This document shows positions 24,220 to 62,429 of a DNA stretch of 64,000 nucleotides, piece by piece. The position numbers and the translations under genes are program-made. Under the pieces are notes generated by a model. It made no database searches. It saw nothing but the letters and a program-made list of their open reading frames with translations, and was not told the origin of the DNA. The DNA is from Lophius americanus (lineage: Eukaryota; Chordata; Actinopteri; Lophiiformes; Lophiidae). Within the stretch, counting starts at the first letter, position 1. Each line of letters starts with the position of its first letter. The stretch is from assembly GCA_037951165.1 (NCBI GenBank), contig JBBDHG010000043.1, positions 4,651,001-4,715,000 on the forward strand. Reading direction: 5' to 3'.

Positions 24220-25480
24220 TTTGATCCGCGCGGCAGCAGCGACTACTTCTGAAACAATTACGACGGCGGCGCGTGTCCTACAGCGCCCTGCAGTTCGGCA
24301 ATTTGAAAAACAACAAAGTCTGGATTTGGGAAGGAAATTGGGAAGTTTTTGATTTTTGATTACAGGCCAGAATTGTGTTCAGGAGTGCAGTAAAATAGAG
24401 TAAGTGATTTGGGACTTTGTAGTCTCTGTGCTGGTTGGTCGGCTAAAATAGAGCCTCGCAGATAATACAGCCATTTATAAGGTGGTCTTCAAGCGTAATA
24501 GGGGCCTCCATTATAGCGGCTTTATAATTTCCCCTGCTTTTTCCTTTTAGAGCCTCTGTTGTTCCTCTGAATTACCCCTGAATGATTTATGCTCACTGGT
24601 TTGGCCACTGATAGACCCTGGCAACACAGATAGAAACACACTTAGGGCTCTTCGGTGTGCAAACACACTGTATTAAAAGCCAACTTGTTTCAAACAGCAA
24701 AACACATTTGCCTGGCCGGGGGGGCCGCTCGGTGTCATTTCGCTGGTCAAACACTGCGGTGTCACAGCCAATCAGGGGACTCCACCGGGCAACGCAGGCC
24801 ATTTAACCTGAGCAAACACGGAGCGCCGCGAAGCCCGAGGATGACTTAAGAGCCTGAGCAAACACAGGCCAGAGCCATCGGGCACGAATCAAGGCGGTCC
24901 GGCTGAGGACAAGTCACTCTAGTAATGGGTTTGTGATGACTCAAGATGGAGCAGCCATCTGTTTGCTACAGCGGGGGAGGACCACAATTCACAGTTCAGA
25001 TACACAGAATATTAGCAGCAGCAGAGGGGGGAGGAGGGGGGAGGAGGATTTGGCCAGTGGCGCAGGATGTAAAGCATATGTCCATAAATGGTAGATATGC
25101 TGGTAGCGAGGCCCCCGTCCCCCTGATAACAGGATTTGCATGGTGATTTTCAGCCTCAGTGACATTTCCAACAAAAAAAAAAAGAAAAAAAAAAGGTGTA
25201 AGAGGAGCAATCCTGCCAGTGACCTCAAGACGCTTCCCCACAAACAGGTGGAAGAGGCAACGCCGCCCCATCTGTGGAGCTCACCGCTGACATGAAGGGC
25301 TCACCACATATTTAAAGCACCCATGCAGTTTGCATGGGATTTCAATGATGGGAGTTTGAATAAACCGCAGCCATTTGTGTCCGGTCTGTAACCGTGAAGT
25401 TCATTTGAACAGCAAAAGTCAAACCACAGGCACACAAACTGGTTTCTGTCGCGCACGGCCGGGACCAGGACTTCGGAAAC
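24220..25480. promoter_or_regulatory. Large candidate conserved non-coding cluster
   Basis: A long block almost free of repeats. It includes a CpG patch (24225-24300), the T/A-rich enhancer-like segment 24430-24600 ('gcctccattatagcggcttt', 'cctgaatgatttatgctcac'), two copies of the FOX-type motif 'cctgagcaaacac' at 24807-24819 and 24853-24865, an octamer-like 'ggatttgcatggtg' at about 25132, and 'gcagtttgcatgggatttca' near 25325. An A-run lies at 25172-25194. It lies 5-6 kb downstream of the probable etv1 3'UTR end. Enhancer function is inferred. Confidence 0.5.
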
Positions 25481-25699
25481 AGTGAGGGCCCTGCGATCTA
25501 CCCCTGCCTCATAACGTCTGAGCGGACAAGTTTGAAAACACGGACAATTACATATTCACATTCAAGTACACTGTGTGAAAATACACAGCGGTATAACAAT
25601 GAGTTCTATTTTATAAGCTCATTAAACGCTCTCTTTTTCTTTCTTTTCTTGTGGATGAGATGGTTAAGCAAATAAAAAAAAACATCAAAACTCTGGCTG

Positions 25700-25960
25700 A
25701 CTTCACCTCAGATAGAAGGTTTTAGCCATGTCCTAGAGATGATTTCATTTTGATGACCTTATGTTGTGACCTGATGACGTGGCGTCAGAAAAACGTTTTC
25801 TAAACCGTGGTCAGAACAGACACTTTTTGTAGGTTTTTTTTGCAATAACTCATAAATGAAAAGATTTACATGAAATTTTCCCCAGTGGCAGAATTTGGTT
25901 TATCCTAAAGCCTTAAATCTTGAGGTTATAAAAACATTTTCTTAGCTTTGCTGAGAAACT
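25700..25960 (+). repeat. Interspersed repeat family B, copy 1
   Basis: It shares 'ttttgatgacctta', 'gacctgatgacgtggcgtca', 'acattttct/cgttttctaaacc', 'gcaataactcataaatg' and 'acatgaaattttcccca' blocks with the tandem array at 40755-41340. This resembles the abundant fish repeat in which a 'cataactcaaaaa' block precedes 'atgaaatttg'. Confidence 0.65.
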
Positions 25961-26099
25961 TTTAGGGTTTTAATTATATCTACCGTCAGCGGTGGAGGTT
26001 TGCGATCCCTGAATGTTTTCTAATTTTACCCTGTTTTTAAAATTATATAAACATGAGGATTTCCTTGAGTAATTGAGATTATGATGTCTTAATTTCACT

Positions 26100-26610
26100 T
26101 TTCCAGCTCAGGCAGGTTACTGCCGACCATTTTAGAGGGAGAACCCAAATCAGAGCGCTGGTTTGTCATATTAAAGCCTCTGGGGTCGGCGAGTGTCGGA
26201 TTAGATGTTGTTAAATATCCTCAGGGAAGCAATCAGGTGTTTAAAGTTAAGGGCAATTCTGCGCGCTGCAGACAATCGATAAGAGAACGCCGAGCGCGGG
26301 GACTGTAATGGGGTTCTTGTAACCTGCTCTGACAAATTAAGGCAAGTGGTGTTTTTTCATTACGCGCACATCCGTTTTCATTTTTCCCATCAGTGGAAGC
26401 AATTAAACAATGCTTCCTTAAATTAGTCATTGATTTTTAGCAATAGTGACACTTTGCAGAAGGAAATAATAACTTTAAGGGAGTATTTTTTTCATTACTG
26501 CCAGTCTTGTTAAGCACAGAGGTAATTCACCTACATGAAAAAGTGGAGTCTTAAATTAGCCATTGATTTTTCCTCAGGTGTCACTTTGGTTAAATGTGGG
26601 GGGGGGTTGG
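26100..26610. promoter_or_regulatory. Candidate conserved non-coding element with internal duplication
   Basis: Non-repetitive sequence with motifs such as 'gacaatcgataagagaacg', 'gaagcaattaaacaatgc' and 'aggtaattcacctac'. The near-identical 22-mers at 26417-26438 and 26550-26571 (one mismatch) are both followed by 'gtg-a/t-cactttg'. This is a duplicated binding-site module in a stretch otherwise typical of a developmental enhancer. Confidence 0.5.
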
Positions 26611-26799
26611 GAGTTCTCTCTCTCCACAACTCTGGAAATTGACACCAGTCCATAATCTATTAGCAGAAACTAACACTTTTTAAAAAAAAATTTCATGCCC
26701 AGTGAGGAAATTTATGATTTAAACTATTTTAGAGACAGGTTTTGAAAATGGAAATCAACACAGAATGACAATTTTCTGTCACGTCCAACTGCCGAGAGA

Positions 26800-27560
26800 A
26801 GGAATACAATATATAATATTTAGTATGAATTGACTGAAGGAGATCTACGGTATCTTATAAATATAAAGTATTTCACTCCAGGGGATGAATAACGTATTCA
26901 TCCATCTGTCTAGTGGTTCGTATTTTACCGACTCAGTGAAGCTTTTTACAAAAACGTGTTTTCTGACAACATCCTAACCGTCCAATTTAGTAAATATTTG
27001 GTGAATATTAAGATTTTTTACAAAAAACACTGTTGTTTGGACATAAATCAAAAACTATTTCATGGATTATATTCAAACATCATATCCACGTAGATCTTAG
27101 TGAGAGGTATAATAGGAAAAGGTCGGTTTTATATTTCCGACATTAGTGGGAACTTTATCTACAAAACTGTTGGGGCCAAAATTTCTCAAGCGTTGCTCCG
27201 ATTTAGTCCAAGTTTGGTGAACATTAATGGACCCGAGGTTATCTATATTGTAAATATCACTATATCACAAATACGTTCCCACTATTGTACTCACTAATGC
27301 TCACGGGACCTTTCCTTCCTTTTTTTTTTTTTTATGAAAAACTGTTTTCCAGACATAACTCAAAATCTTTTCCATATATCACTTTGAAATTTTATACCTA
27401 CAAAGATCTTGAGAGGAAGAACTGCATTGATTTTGCAAAAAGGTCGGTTGTGTATTTCGTACAAAAGGGGAAAGGTTTGGGTCATAATTTCTCAACCGTT
27501 GCATATCATTATAAAATATGAAATACTCTAATAGAGTCAAACTTCACTAACTAGGGGGAC
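26800..27560 (+). repeat. Interspersed repeat family A, copy 4 (tandem units)
   Basis: Several sub-units in a row: 'aaggagatct' near 26838, 'catcctaaccgtccaattta' near 26970, 'ttccgacattagtgggaact' then 'aatttctcaagcgttgctcc' near 27138-27202, and 'cataatttctcaaccgttgc' near 27482. It is the longest copy in the window. Confidence 0.85.
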
Positions 27561-27777
27561 TAGTTAGTAAAACTAGTTAGTAAAACTACTACTACCCCCT
27601 ACAGGGATGTTGGAACTTCATATTTCATTTGAGGAGCTCATCCAGGAGGATTGCTTGTACAAAGGAGGAGACTCTTGATTGTAACTTTACCGACAGCACA
27701 GGCCCAGTTAAGTAATGGTTTTAGGTAAAAGAAACCAAACAACGAGAAGTAGGGATACATTTGTTTTCCAGAACTAT

Positions 27778-27783
27778 TTTATT
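27778..27783 (-). terminator. Candidate distal polyadenylation signal
   Basis: The plus-strand 'tttatt' reads AATAAA on the etv1 strand, within 'ctgtaataaaatagttctgg'. It is a weak inference because AATAAA is common in AT-rich DNA. Confidence 0.25.
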
Positions 27784-28754
27784 ACAGAATTCCTGCTATT
27801 TGCCAATCCCATTCCACACATGTGAACCTCAACAAGCAAAATTCTGACCAGTTTCGTTTTTTTAATGCTCAAATTGAACAAAACAAATAAAAAAAACAGT
27901 CAAAATAATATATAGAAAAAAGAGAGAACCCCAGAATAGCAGGCCCTAACAGCCACAATTGTTATTTTTATCTTCAGACTAGAAAATACACAAACAATTT
28001 GAAGCAGCGACATAATGTGCATTTACCTGATTGGACAATGAAACACCATTTTAGTTATATTTTTTTTCCATCACATTATAAAATATTTCACCATAAACGA
28101 CCTGATGAGTCATAAACGATGGATTTTAAGGAGAAATATACAACTGGTGTTCACCTGGAACAAAACAGAAATCAGACAATTATTGGAATTATGCTTGTTT
28201 TTTTCTCTCCTTATTTTATTGTTTGAGCCAATCAAATTGGCTTTTTTTCATTTGTGGATGCAAAACCATCCCCAAATGGTTTGACGGATTGATCGCTGCG
28301 TCCACTTTGGCTGTGCACAAACTTGCAGCTGTATTCACTACCCAAAAGTGAACACAGTATGATTCCAGAATACAAAGGAAAAACAGAGATTGGGTTATTT
28401 TACAGCGACCCGTGGCTTTATTGATCCTAAACCCCGACCGCTCACATGTTCCCATCGCGACAAATCGGCTACGTTCACATCAGCCTCAGTGACCAATTCA
28501 GATGTTTTGCTTCTGTTGTCTCGACGTTCTCATTATAACCGTGACTTGAATCTAGTTTGAGTGTGAACACATCTGTCTCATTCACGCTGATTCACTTTTG
28601 CTGAGTCATCAGCAGACATTAGGATGGTTGAGTTCCGTGCTCTTGTTTATTTCGGCTGAGCCATCAGCTTTTTGTTTGTTATCTAGGTTGATTCAGGTTG
28701 GTTTGGATTATTATATCCCTGAAAAGTCAAGGATTATTTTAATTATGGGGTTGT

Positions 28755-28920
28755 GATCAATGCACCAACACAAAATTCTATAACCACATGGACCTTAGTG
28801 TGAGGAAGAACTGGAATGAATTTGGGATAGGTCGGCTTTATATATCGGATACTAGGGGGTGCTTTGACTCAATGTTTTCGGGGCCTAATTTCTCAACTGT
28901 TGGTGCATGTGGATCCACTC
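28755..28920 (+). repeat. Interspersed repeat family A, copy 5
   Basis: It shows 'accttagtgtgaggaagaac', 'tgaatttgggataggtcggc', 'atactagggggtgctttgac' and 'cctaatttctcaactgttgg'. It is a short fragment of family A. Confidence 0.8.
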
Positions 28921-29946
28921 AAGGAGATAATTGCATGCGATTTTTGTTAATGCTAAATATAGAACAACAGCTATTTGTGTTTCCCCTTCCTAACGTGTCA
29001 TCATCAAATCATCGTCACATGCAGCAGTACGTAGAACAATAACACTGTAAGAGACTGAAGAGGAGATACAGCACTTCTGACGGCGGAAAAGAAAGTGAAT
29101 GATGCAAAATTAAAAAAAAGTATATGCAGATACTGCACTTTGCCTTTGTAGGATGGGAAAAATAAATGTATTTGTGAGACAACTCATGGTATTAAAACCA
29201 AAATTGATGCACCAGTAGCTAATGTGTGCATGATGTTTTGTGCTTCGTCATATCCTCTCAGGGAGTCTTTTTTTGCCGTGCTGCAGGCAGAGAGGAGTTG
29301 CAGATGGAAAGCGCCACGAGAAAGATTAATCTGACTATTTTTATTTATTTAGCATTGTCGCTAATCAGGCAAAACTGGATTTTTCAGTTCAGTTCAACAT
29401 TAACCTGAAAAAAAAAAACTTTTTTATCAAAAAGAATTAGAAAATGTATCTCTGAGGACAAAGACGCCCCTGCTGATGGATTCGGGCTGATCTGGATTGA
29501 CCAGAGCCTCATTAAAATTTGAATGAATATTGCCTAAATTATAACTTGGCTGAGATGCAAAAATAAGCTAATCAAATACAGCAGTTATGAGATACACACT
29601 TTTTGGGCTCACGAATAAAAATGTAACTGGGTTCTGTCCAGCAGGTTTTGCGGAGGAGGTGGAGATGGATAGACTGTACTCCATTACTTAAGGTAATACC
29701 ACGTAACCCCCTTAAAGGGGGGGGGGTTAGTCTGGGTTAGAACAATCTGAACTGAGTCATTGAGCCGGATGATGTGAACGTAGCCTCCAGATCTCATCTT
29801 AGCTACCCATGAGGCTTTGCAGGCGTGATCCAGTTGGTTACAGCAGAAACAGCTACAGGATTAGATCTACAGTCTGATTGGACGAGGGACAGAGACATCA
29901 GGCGCTGTGCTCAAACTGGTTAGGAGGCAGTTTCCCTAAAGTCTCT

Positions 29947-29952
29947 TTTATT
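29947..29952 (-). terminator. Candidate proximal polyadenylation signal of etv1
   Basis: On the minus strand the sequence reads 'gtgataataaaagagacttt', a canonical AATAAA about 590 nt beyond the stop. Cleavage would be expected near 29925-29937. Confidence 0.45.
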
Positions 29953-30343
29953 ATCACGTTACTTTTTCAAGTCTATATCACTTCAACATTAAAGTCACGA
30001 TACGTTGCCAGTATTCATGTGGATGAGCACGAAGGTACAGGATGGCGGTTCGAGGACAAACAGTGTTTTTGCTGCACTCGTGCAGACCAGCGTCTTCAGT
30101 CCATGGGTGATGGCGTTGATTAGCCGCAGCGTCCCGTCCTGTCTCATGAGGGCGCCACATACGCCAGACCATGAGAGTAAAAAATGAAACCCAACAGAAT
30201 GATTCCCACATTAATGTACAAACAGAAAGAGCAGTATAAAGCCAACCAAGTCGGCAGCCTCTGGCAGGTTCCGGTCCATAAAGTGCACTCTCCATCCTGC
30301 TGTGCGGCTTGGATGTCAGAACGAGCGAGAGAGGATGTGTTTA

Positions 30344-30345
<2 letters not shown>

Positions 30346-30388
<43 letters not shown>

Positions 30389-30426
30389 AAGCTCCGCTGT
30401 GTTAGTGTGTGTGTGTGTGTGTGTGT
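30346..30426. repeat. (GA)n and (GT)n microsatellites in the etv1 3'UTR
   Basis: A GA run at 30346-30383 and a GT run at 30405-30426 lie 115-195 nt beyond the stop codon. On the transcript they read as CU-rich and CA-rich tracts. Confidence 0.93.
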
Positions 30427-30540
30427 TCAGTCTTATTCCCGGAGCGACTGTGAATTGGAGGGCGGGACAGTCTCAGGTGGGCGGACGGACGAGACGGGGG
30501 AGGGGACAGTGGTGATGAGTGTGTGTGCGTACGCTTGACG

Positions 30541-58026
<27,486 letters not shown>

Positions 58027-58084
58027 TCTGCGCTTCGGTGGCTTTAACAGAGGGGCAATCTGCAGATTCTTCAGGAGCATCAAC

Positions 58085-58290
58085 CTAAAGGAAGATAAGT
58101 CAGATTCACACACAGGACATAAAAACGCTTCTTCTCCTGCCAAGTTCAAATTATAGAACGAAATAAGGCGCGATTCTGGTAATATGCGTCTAACCTCCAG
58201 AGATGCAGTAAAAGTTCCTTTTATCTTATTCATAATTCATGTAGGGTGCATAGGAATATTCTAGAAGCAGACCATTGAGTCGGTATCTAC
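58085..58290 (-). other. Probable 5'UTR intron of etv1
   Basis: 206 bp bounded on the minus strand by a 'gaaag|gtagat' donor at 58290 and a 'tttag|gttgat' acceptor at 58085. The donor is plausible but not strong, so a more distal first exon remains possible. Confidence 0.45.
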
Positions 58291-58560
58291 CTTTCACCCT
58301 CGCTTTCGTCGGCGTAGCGCGCGCCACGGAGCGGTTGCCGGATCTCCGTTCTCCCGGCTGCTGCCTGCGCTCCTCCGCGCGCGCTCTGCTGCTTTCTGGC
58401 GGCTTGGCGTCTCCTCCCGGGGCCTCCCATGGAAACCAGCCCTGCTCCGCTTTCTATTGGTCGTCAATGTCTTTCACCGGATCAGATTGCTGGCAGTCGA
58501 TCACGAGCGGCTGCAGGAGTCGGTCACACCAGTGTCGCGCGCAAAAGTTTGGCTTTGCAG
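58291..58560 (-). promoter_or_regulatory. Probable etv1 promoter and non-coding first exon
   Basis: This is the most CpG-dense stretch next to etv1 ('ggcgtagcgcgcgccacgga', 'ctcctccgcgcgcgctctgc'). An inverted CCAAT box (58456-58460, 'ctattgg' on the plus strand) and GC-rich boxes suggest a TATA-less CpG-island promoter firing on the minus strand, with the first exon ending near 58291. The exact start site cannot be read from sequence. Confidence 0.55.
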
Positions 58561-58656
58561 AAATTACGCATAAAGTTAAGCATGCCTTTTTACGCTTTAA
58601 GAGTAACGTACAAACTGCACCTGCATGCCCTCTCCGCTAAAACACACAGCACTGTC

Positions 58657-58720
58657 TTTCTCTCTCTCTCTCTCTCTCCCCCTCTCTCTCTCTCTCTCTC
58701 TCTCTCTCCCTGTCTCTCCC
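58657..58720. repeat. (TC)n microsatellite
   Basis: A TC run with CCC interruptions, upstream of the etv1 promoter. Confidence 0.95.
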
Positions 58721-59007
58721 CCTGTGTACACACAAACACACTCCTCAGTTCTCGGTCAAGTTTGTGTCCATGGTAACGGTGTTTTGATGAGCCTCCAGAC
58801 GGACCGGCAGCTCTCCCCGCTCCGCTCGTGTAAGGGAAACCCAGTAGGGGGGAGAAGGCAGGGACTGACCTGGAAGTAAAGCTCAGGTCACCAGACTCAA
58901 CACTTCCAAACACTTCACTCTCACACACGTGGCTGACAGATAAGAGATGAATGTGTGCTCACCCAAGGATGAGATAAAGGCTTGATCGAGCTATTCTGAT
59001 GCTGCCA

Positions 59008-59049
59008 ACTTATTTACTAAGTGGTAATATTGTACCACTTAGTAAATAA

Positions 59050-59051
<2 letters not shown>
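59008..59051. repeat. Perfect 19-bp inverted repeat, 6-nt loop
   Basis: The left arm 59008-59026 'acttatttactaagtggta' and the right arm 59033-59051 are exact reverse complements around 'atattg'. It directly abuts the (GT)n run at 59051-59103. Confidence 0.95.

Positions 59052-59103
<52 letters not shown>
59051..59103. repeat. (GT)n microsatellite
   Basis: GT run with single GC and TT interruptions, between the hairpin and the minisatellite. Confidence 0.95.
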
Positions 59104-59164
59104 AATCATATTTGTCAAAAAAAAGTGTGAAATGTAATATTGCACAGAGATTTGTAAATCTATA

Positions 59165-60830
59165 ATCTGTAAATATGTACGAAGATGTGTAAATGTGTAC
59201 ATGTATCTGTAAATGTGTACATGTATCTGTAAATGTGTACATGTATCTGTAAATGTGTACATGTATCTGTAAATGTGTAGATAAATCATAGTACGTACGT
59301 AGAGCTGTAAATGTGTAGACTAATCTGTAAAATCGACAGAGATCTGTTAACGAAGACACAAATATCTAGAAACATACGTATAGCTGTAAATGTGTAGACC
59401 AAACACAAAATACGTACGTAGATCTGTAAATGCGTCAACAAATCTGTAAATACGTACATACATATGTCCATATCTATAAATATGTGCTGTGGACTGTATA
59501 TGTGCAGAGTACTATGTAAATACATCTATATATCTGTTAATGTGCAGAAAAATCTGTAAATTCGTAAATAGATACGAAAATCCATAGAAGAATCTATAAA
59601 TATATAGTACGAACTGTAAATGTGTAGACAATATTTCAATACATACGTAGATATATAAATATCGAGTGTAGACAAATTTGTAAATGCATGCATAGATCTG
59701 TGAATATGTCTACAAATCTATAAATACGTACGTAGATCAGCACATTTTTAGACAAATATGTTAATGTGTAAACGCATGTATACATATGTATGTAGGTCTG
59801 TGAATGTCTAAAAACATGTGTACATATGTATGTAGGTCTGTAAATGTGTAAACACATGTATACATATGTATGTACATCTGTAAATGTGTAAACGCATGTG
59901 TACATATGTATGTAGGTCTGTAAATGTGTAAACGCATGTGTACATATGTATGTAGGTCTGTAAATGTGTAAAAACATGTGTACATATGTATGTAGGTCTG
60001 TGAATGTCTAAAAACATGTGTACATATGTATGTAGATCTGTAAATGTGTAAACACATGTGTACATATGTATATAAGTCTGTAAATGTGTAAACACGTGTG
60101 TACATATGTATGTACATCTGTGAATGTGTAAACACATGTGTACATATGTATGTAGGTCTGTTAATGTGTAAACACATGTGTACATATGTAGGTAGATCTG
60201 TAATTGTGTAAACACATGTATACATATGTATGTACATCTGTTAATGTGTAAACACGTGTACATATGTATGAAGGTCTGTAAATGTGTAAACACGTGTGTA
60301 CATATGTATATAAGTCTGTAAATGTGTAAACACGTGTGTACATATGTAGGTAGATCTGTAAATGTGTAAACACATGTGTACATATGTATGTAGATCTGTA
60401 AATGTGTAAACACGTGTGTACATATGTATGTACATCTGTGAATGTGTAAACACATGTGTACATATGTATGTAGGTCTGTTAATGTGTAAACACATGTGTA
60501 CATATGTAGGTAGATCTGTTAATGTGTAAACACGTGTACATATGTATGTAGATCTGTTAATGTGTAAACACATGTATACATATGTATGTACATCTGTTAA
60601 TGTGTAAACACGTGTACATATGTATGTAGATCTGTTAATGTGTAAACACATGTATACATATGTATGTACATCTGTTAATGTGTAAACACGTGTACATATG
60701 TATGAAGGTCTGTAAATGTGTAAACACGTGTGTGCATATGTAGGTAGATCTGTAAATGTGTAAACACATGTGTACATATGTATGTAGGTCTGTAATTGTG
60801 TACGTAGAGTTGTAAATATGAAGAGGTTGT
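59165..60830. repeat. 20/40-bp minisatellite upstream of etv1
   Basis: At 59188-59280 the unit is a near-perfect 20-mer, 'ctgtaaatgtgtacatgtat'. From about 59280 to 59757 the copies are diverged. From about 59757 to 60800 roughly 26 units of 40 bp follow, each a diverged dimer of the form 'ctgtaaatgtgtaaacacat' plus 'gtgtacatatgtatgtagat'. A few units are 38 bp. Because 40 is not a multiple of 3 and no frame of the minus strand has a stop, long artefactual frames (up to 231 codons) arise. Confidence 0.96.
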
Positions 60831-61061
60831 TGCTGAGACATTGACATCATTATGAAACTTGAAGGCTTCTACAGATTCTCCTACATGGACTCGGATAAAT
60901 GAGCCGAGGAGTGATCTATTGGTTGCAATCTGAAACCCCACCTCTAGATGCCACCACTAAATTCTACACACCTGACCTGTATGAGTAATTCATTACAAAT
61001 ATTATTGCTCTACTTTTATGTCCACTATTTTAAAAATGAATAAAATCAAATTATTGTTAAG

Positions 61062-61099
61062 ATCGATTGTTAAGAACTAGATCGATTGTTAAGAACTAG
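61062..61099. repeat. 19-bp tandem duplication
   Basis: Two exact adjacent copies of 'atcgattgttaagaactag', followed by a partial 'ttaagatcg'. A recent small duplication. Confidence 0.95.
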
Positions 61100-61469
61100 T
61101 TAAGATCGTTCTCCGTTGGGACAGAGCTCCACCTAAAACTCCTAGAATAACCTCTGCATAGATTTTTAAATGCGTCACCAAATCTGTGAATAGCACATTG
61201 ACATTAATGGATTAAAAAAAAATGACAGACCTTTACAATTACTGCACCTTTTTGGACAATGAGAGACTCCCTCAAAAAGCCCAAAGCAAGAAAAAGTGAA
61301 AAAATAACAAATTTGATAAAAATGACCGACTATGTCTTCATTTTATTGCATTATCGGCAGAGATTAGTAAGAATCATCGAAAGAATCCTGAATCAAATTA
61401 AATTTACAAGGAGTTAAGTCCAGCCCTGGTGCTGACAAGTTTATATCCAAATGTTTACGGTTAAGAAGT

Positions 61470-61595
61470 TCGAGGTGAGGGTCAGGGTGAGGCATTAGGG
61501 ACGGGGTGAGGGGAAGTTTAGGGGGCGGGGCGAGGGTTCCTGTGAAGGGTTAGGGTTTTGGTGAGGGGTTAGGATGAGGGTTTAGGGTTTGTCCT
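61470..61595. repeat. Degenerate TTAGGG-like G-rich stretch
   Basis: Repeated 'gaggcattaggg', 'gaagggttagggtt' and 'gagggtttagggttt' motifs resemble decayed telomere-type or G-rich satellite DNA. Confidence 0.6.
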
Positions 61596-62429
61596 TAGAT
61601 AGCAGTCTCCGAGGCTGCAGCTATAACCTTCTCCCTTCTGTTGCACTAATCCCTTTTTTAACTATCCAGTTTTAAATGGATAGTAATTACGTGTTTTCTG
61701 ATCTTATGTCACGTCACACGGATATTTTCCAGCGTCATCCTTAGAAAATAAAGCACCTTATTCTAAATAGATGAAACAATGAAGATTGTTGGTACATTTG
61801 TGTCTTAAACTGTCAGGGGTTTTTATTCAACAGCACTTTGACAGAAAACAACGTAGAACAGTAAATAGAGTGAAATTCTTTGTTTAGACAGGACAACAAT
61901 CAACAAGGGTGTCCCCGCTCTGAAACAAGACAGATCCGGGATAATCCCCTGCAGGGAGAACCTGACCGTCGCTTTAAACACCTGACTGAAAGATGGACTT
62001 ATCAAAAGTCAGCAGTGGTCACGCTGATGCCATCTTGGATCCCGGCAGGGTTCCATTGCTGGGCAGGTGAAGTGGATGTGAAGTGAAGTACTGTGTCAAT
62101 CCTGCTGAACCCGCCAGAAGACTGAAGACACGCAGTTCAAGTGCTGCGACGCGGAGACACGCGGCACCAACCACCTCTCCACATAATAACGGATATAAGA
62201 TTTCTCTCTTTTTTGCACCATAAAGACTGAAGAAACTTCTGACTGGTGGTCACGGTAGGTCTGACGGTAGGTTTCTATCTGAATGTGGAATGATTTCTGT
62301 TTTGAGCGATTTATCTTGCTGTTTATTGTTCATTTCTCAACACAATTAACTATTTTATTTCCGAGCTCAGTAATGAAACAGGACACATTTCCTTATGTCA
62401 ATTCATGGAGCTAAGTTCAGTTACATTCA

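Larger units (their letters stand above)
27560..29924 (-). other. Possible distal 3'UTR zone of etv1
   Basis: No separate gene is recognisable here. On the minus strand a canonical AATAAA lies at 27778-27783 in an A/T-rich context, so an extended etv1 3'UTR of about 2.8 kb would end near 27760. The zone contains a family A fragment at 28755-28920, which lowers confidence that all of it is ancestral UTR. mRNA evidence would decide between this and the proximal end. Confidence 0.3.
29925..30540 (-). other. Probable proximal 3'UTR of etv1
   Basis: This segment follows the etv1 stop directly and ends just past an AATAAA at 29947-29952. Away from the (GA)n and (GT)n tracts (30346-30426) it is non-repetitive. 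A 105-codon frame on the same strand (29978-30295) starts 245 nt beyond the stop and has no recognised domain, so it is more likely UTR than protein. Confidence 0.55.
60835..62425. other. Upstream flank of etv1, nothing recognised
   Basis: It contains a 19-bp tandem duplication (61062-61080, 61081-61099) and a G-rich 'ttaggg'-like stretch at about 61470-61590. No gene is recognised. The segment 61920-62180 is GC-balanced and might hold an alternative exon or regulatory site, without direct support. Confidence 0.4.

Noticed and set aside
59039..60941. Long open frames encoding Tyr/Thr/His/Cys-rich repeats
   Set aside because: They are a direct consequence of a stop-free 20/40-bp minisatellite read in rotating frames.
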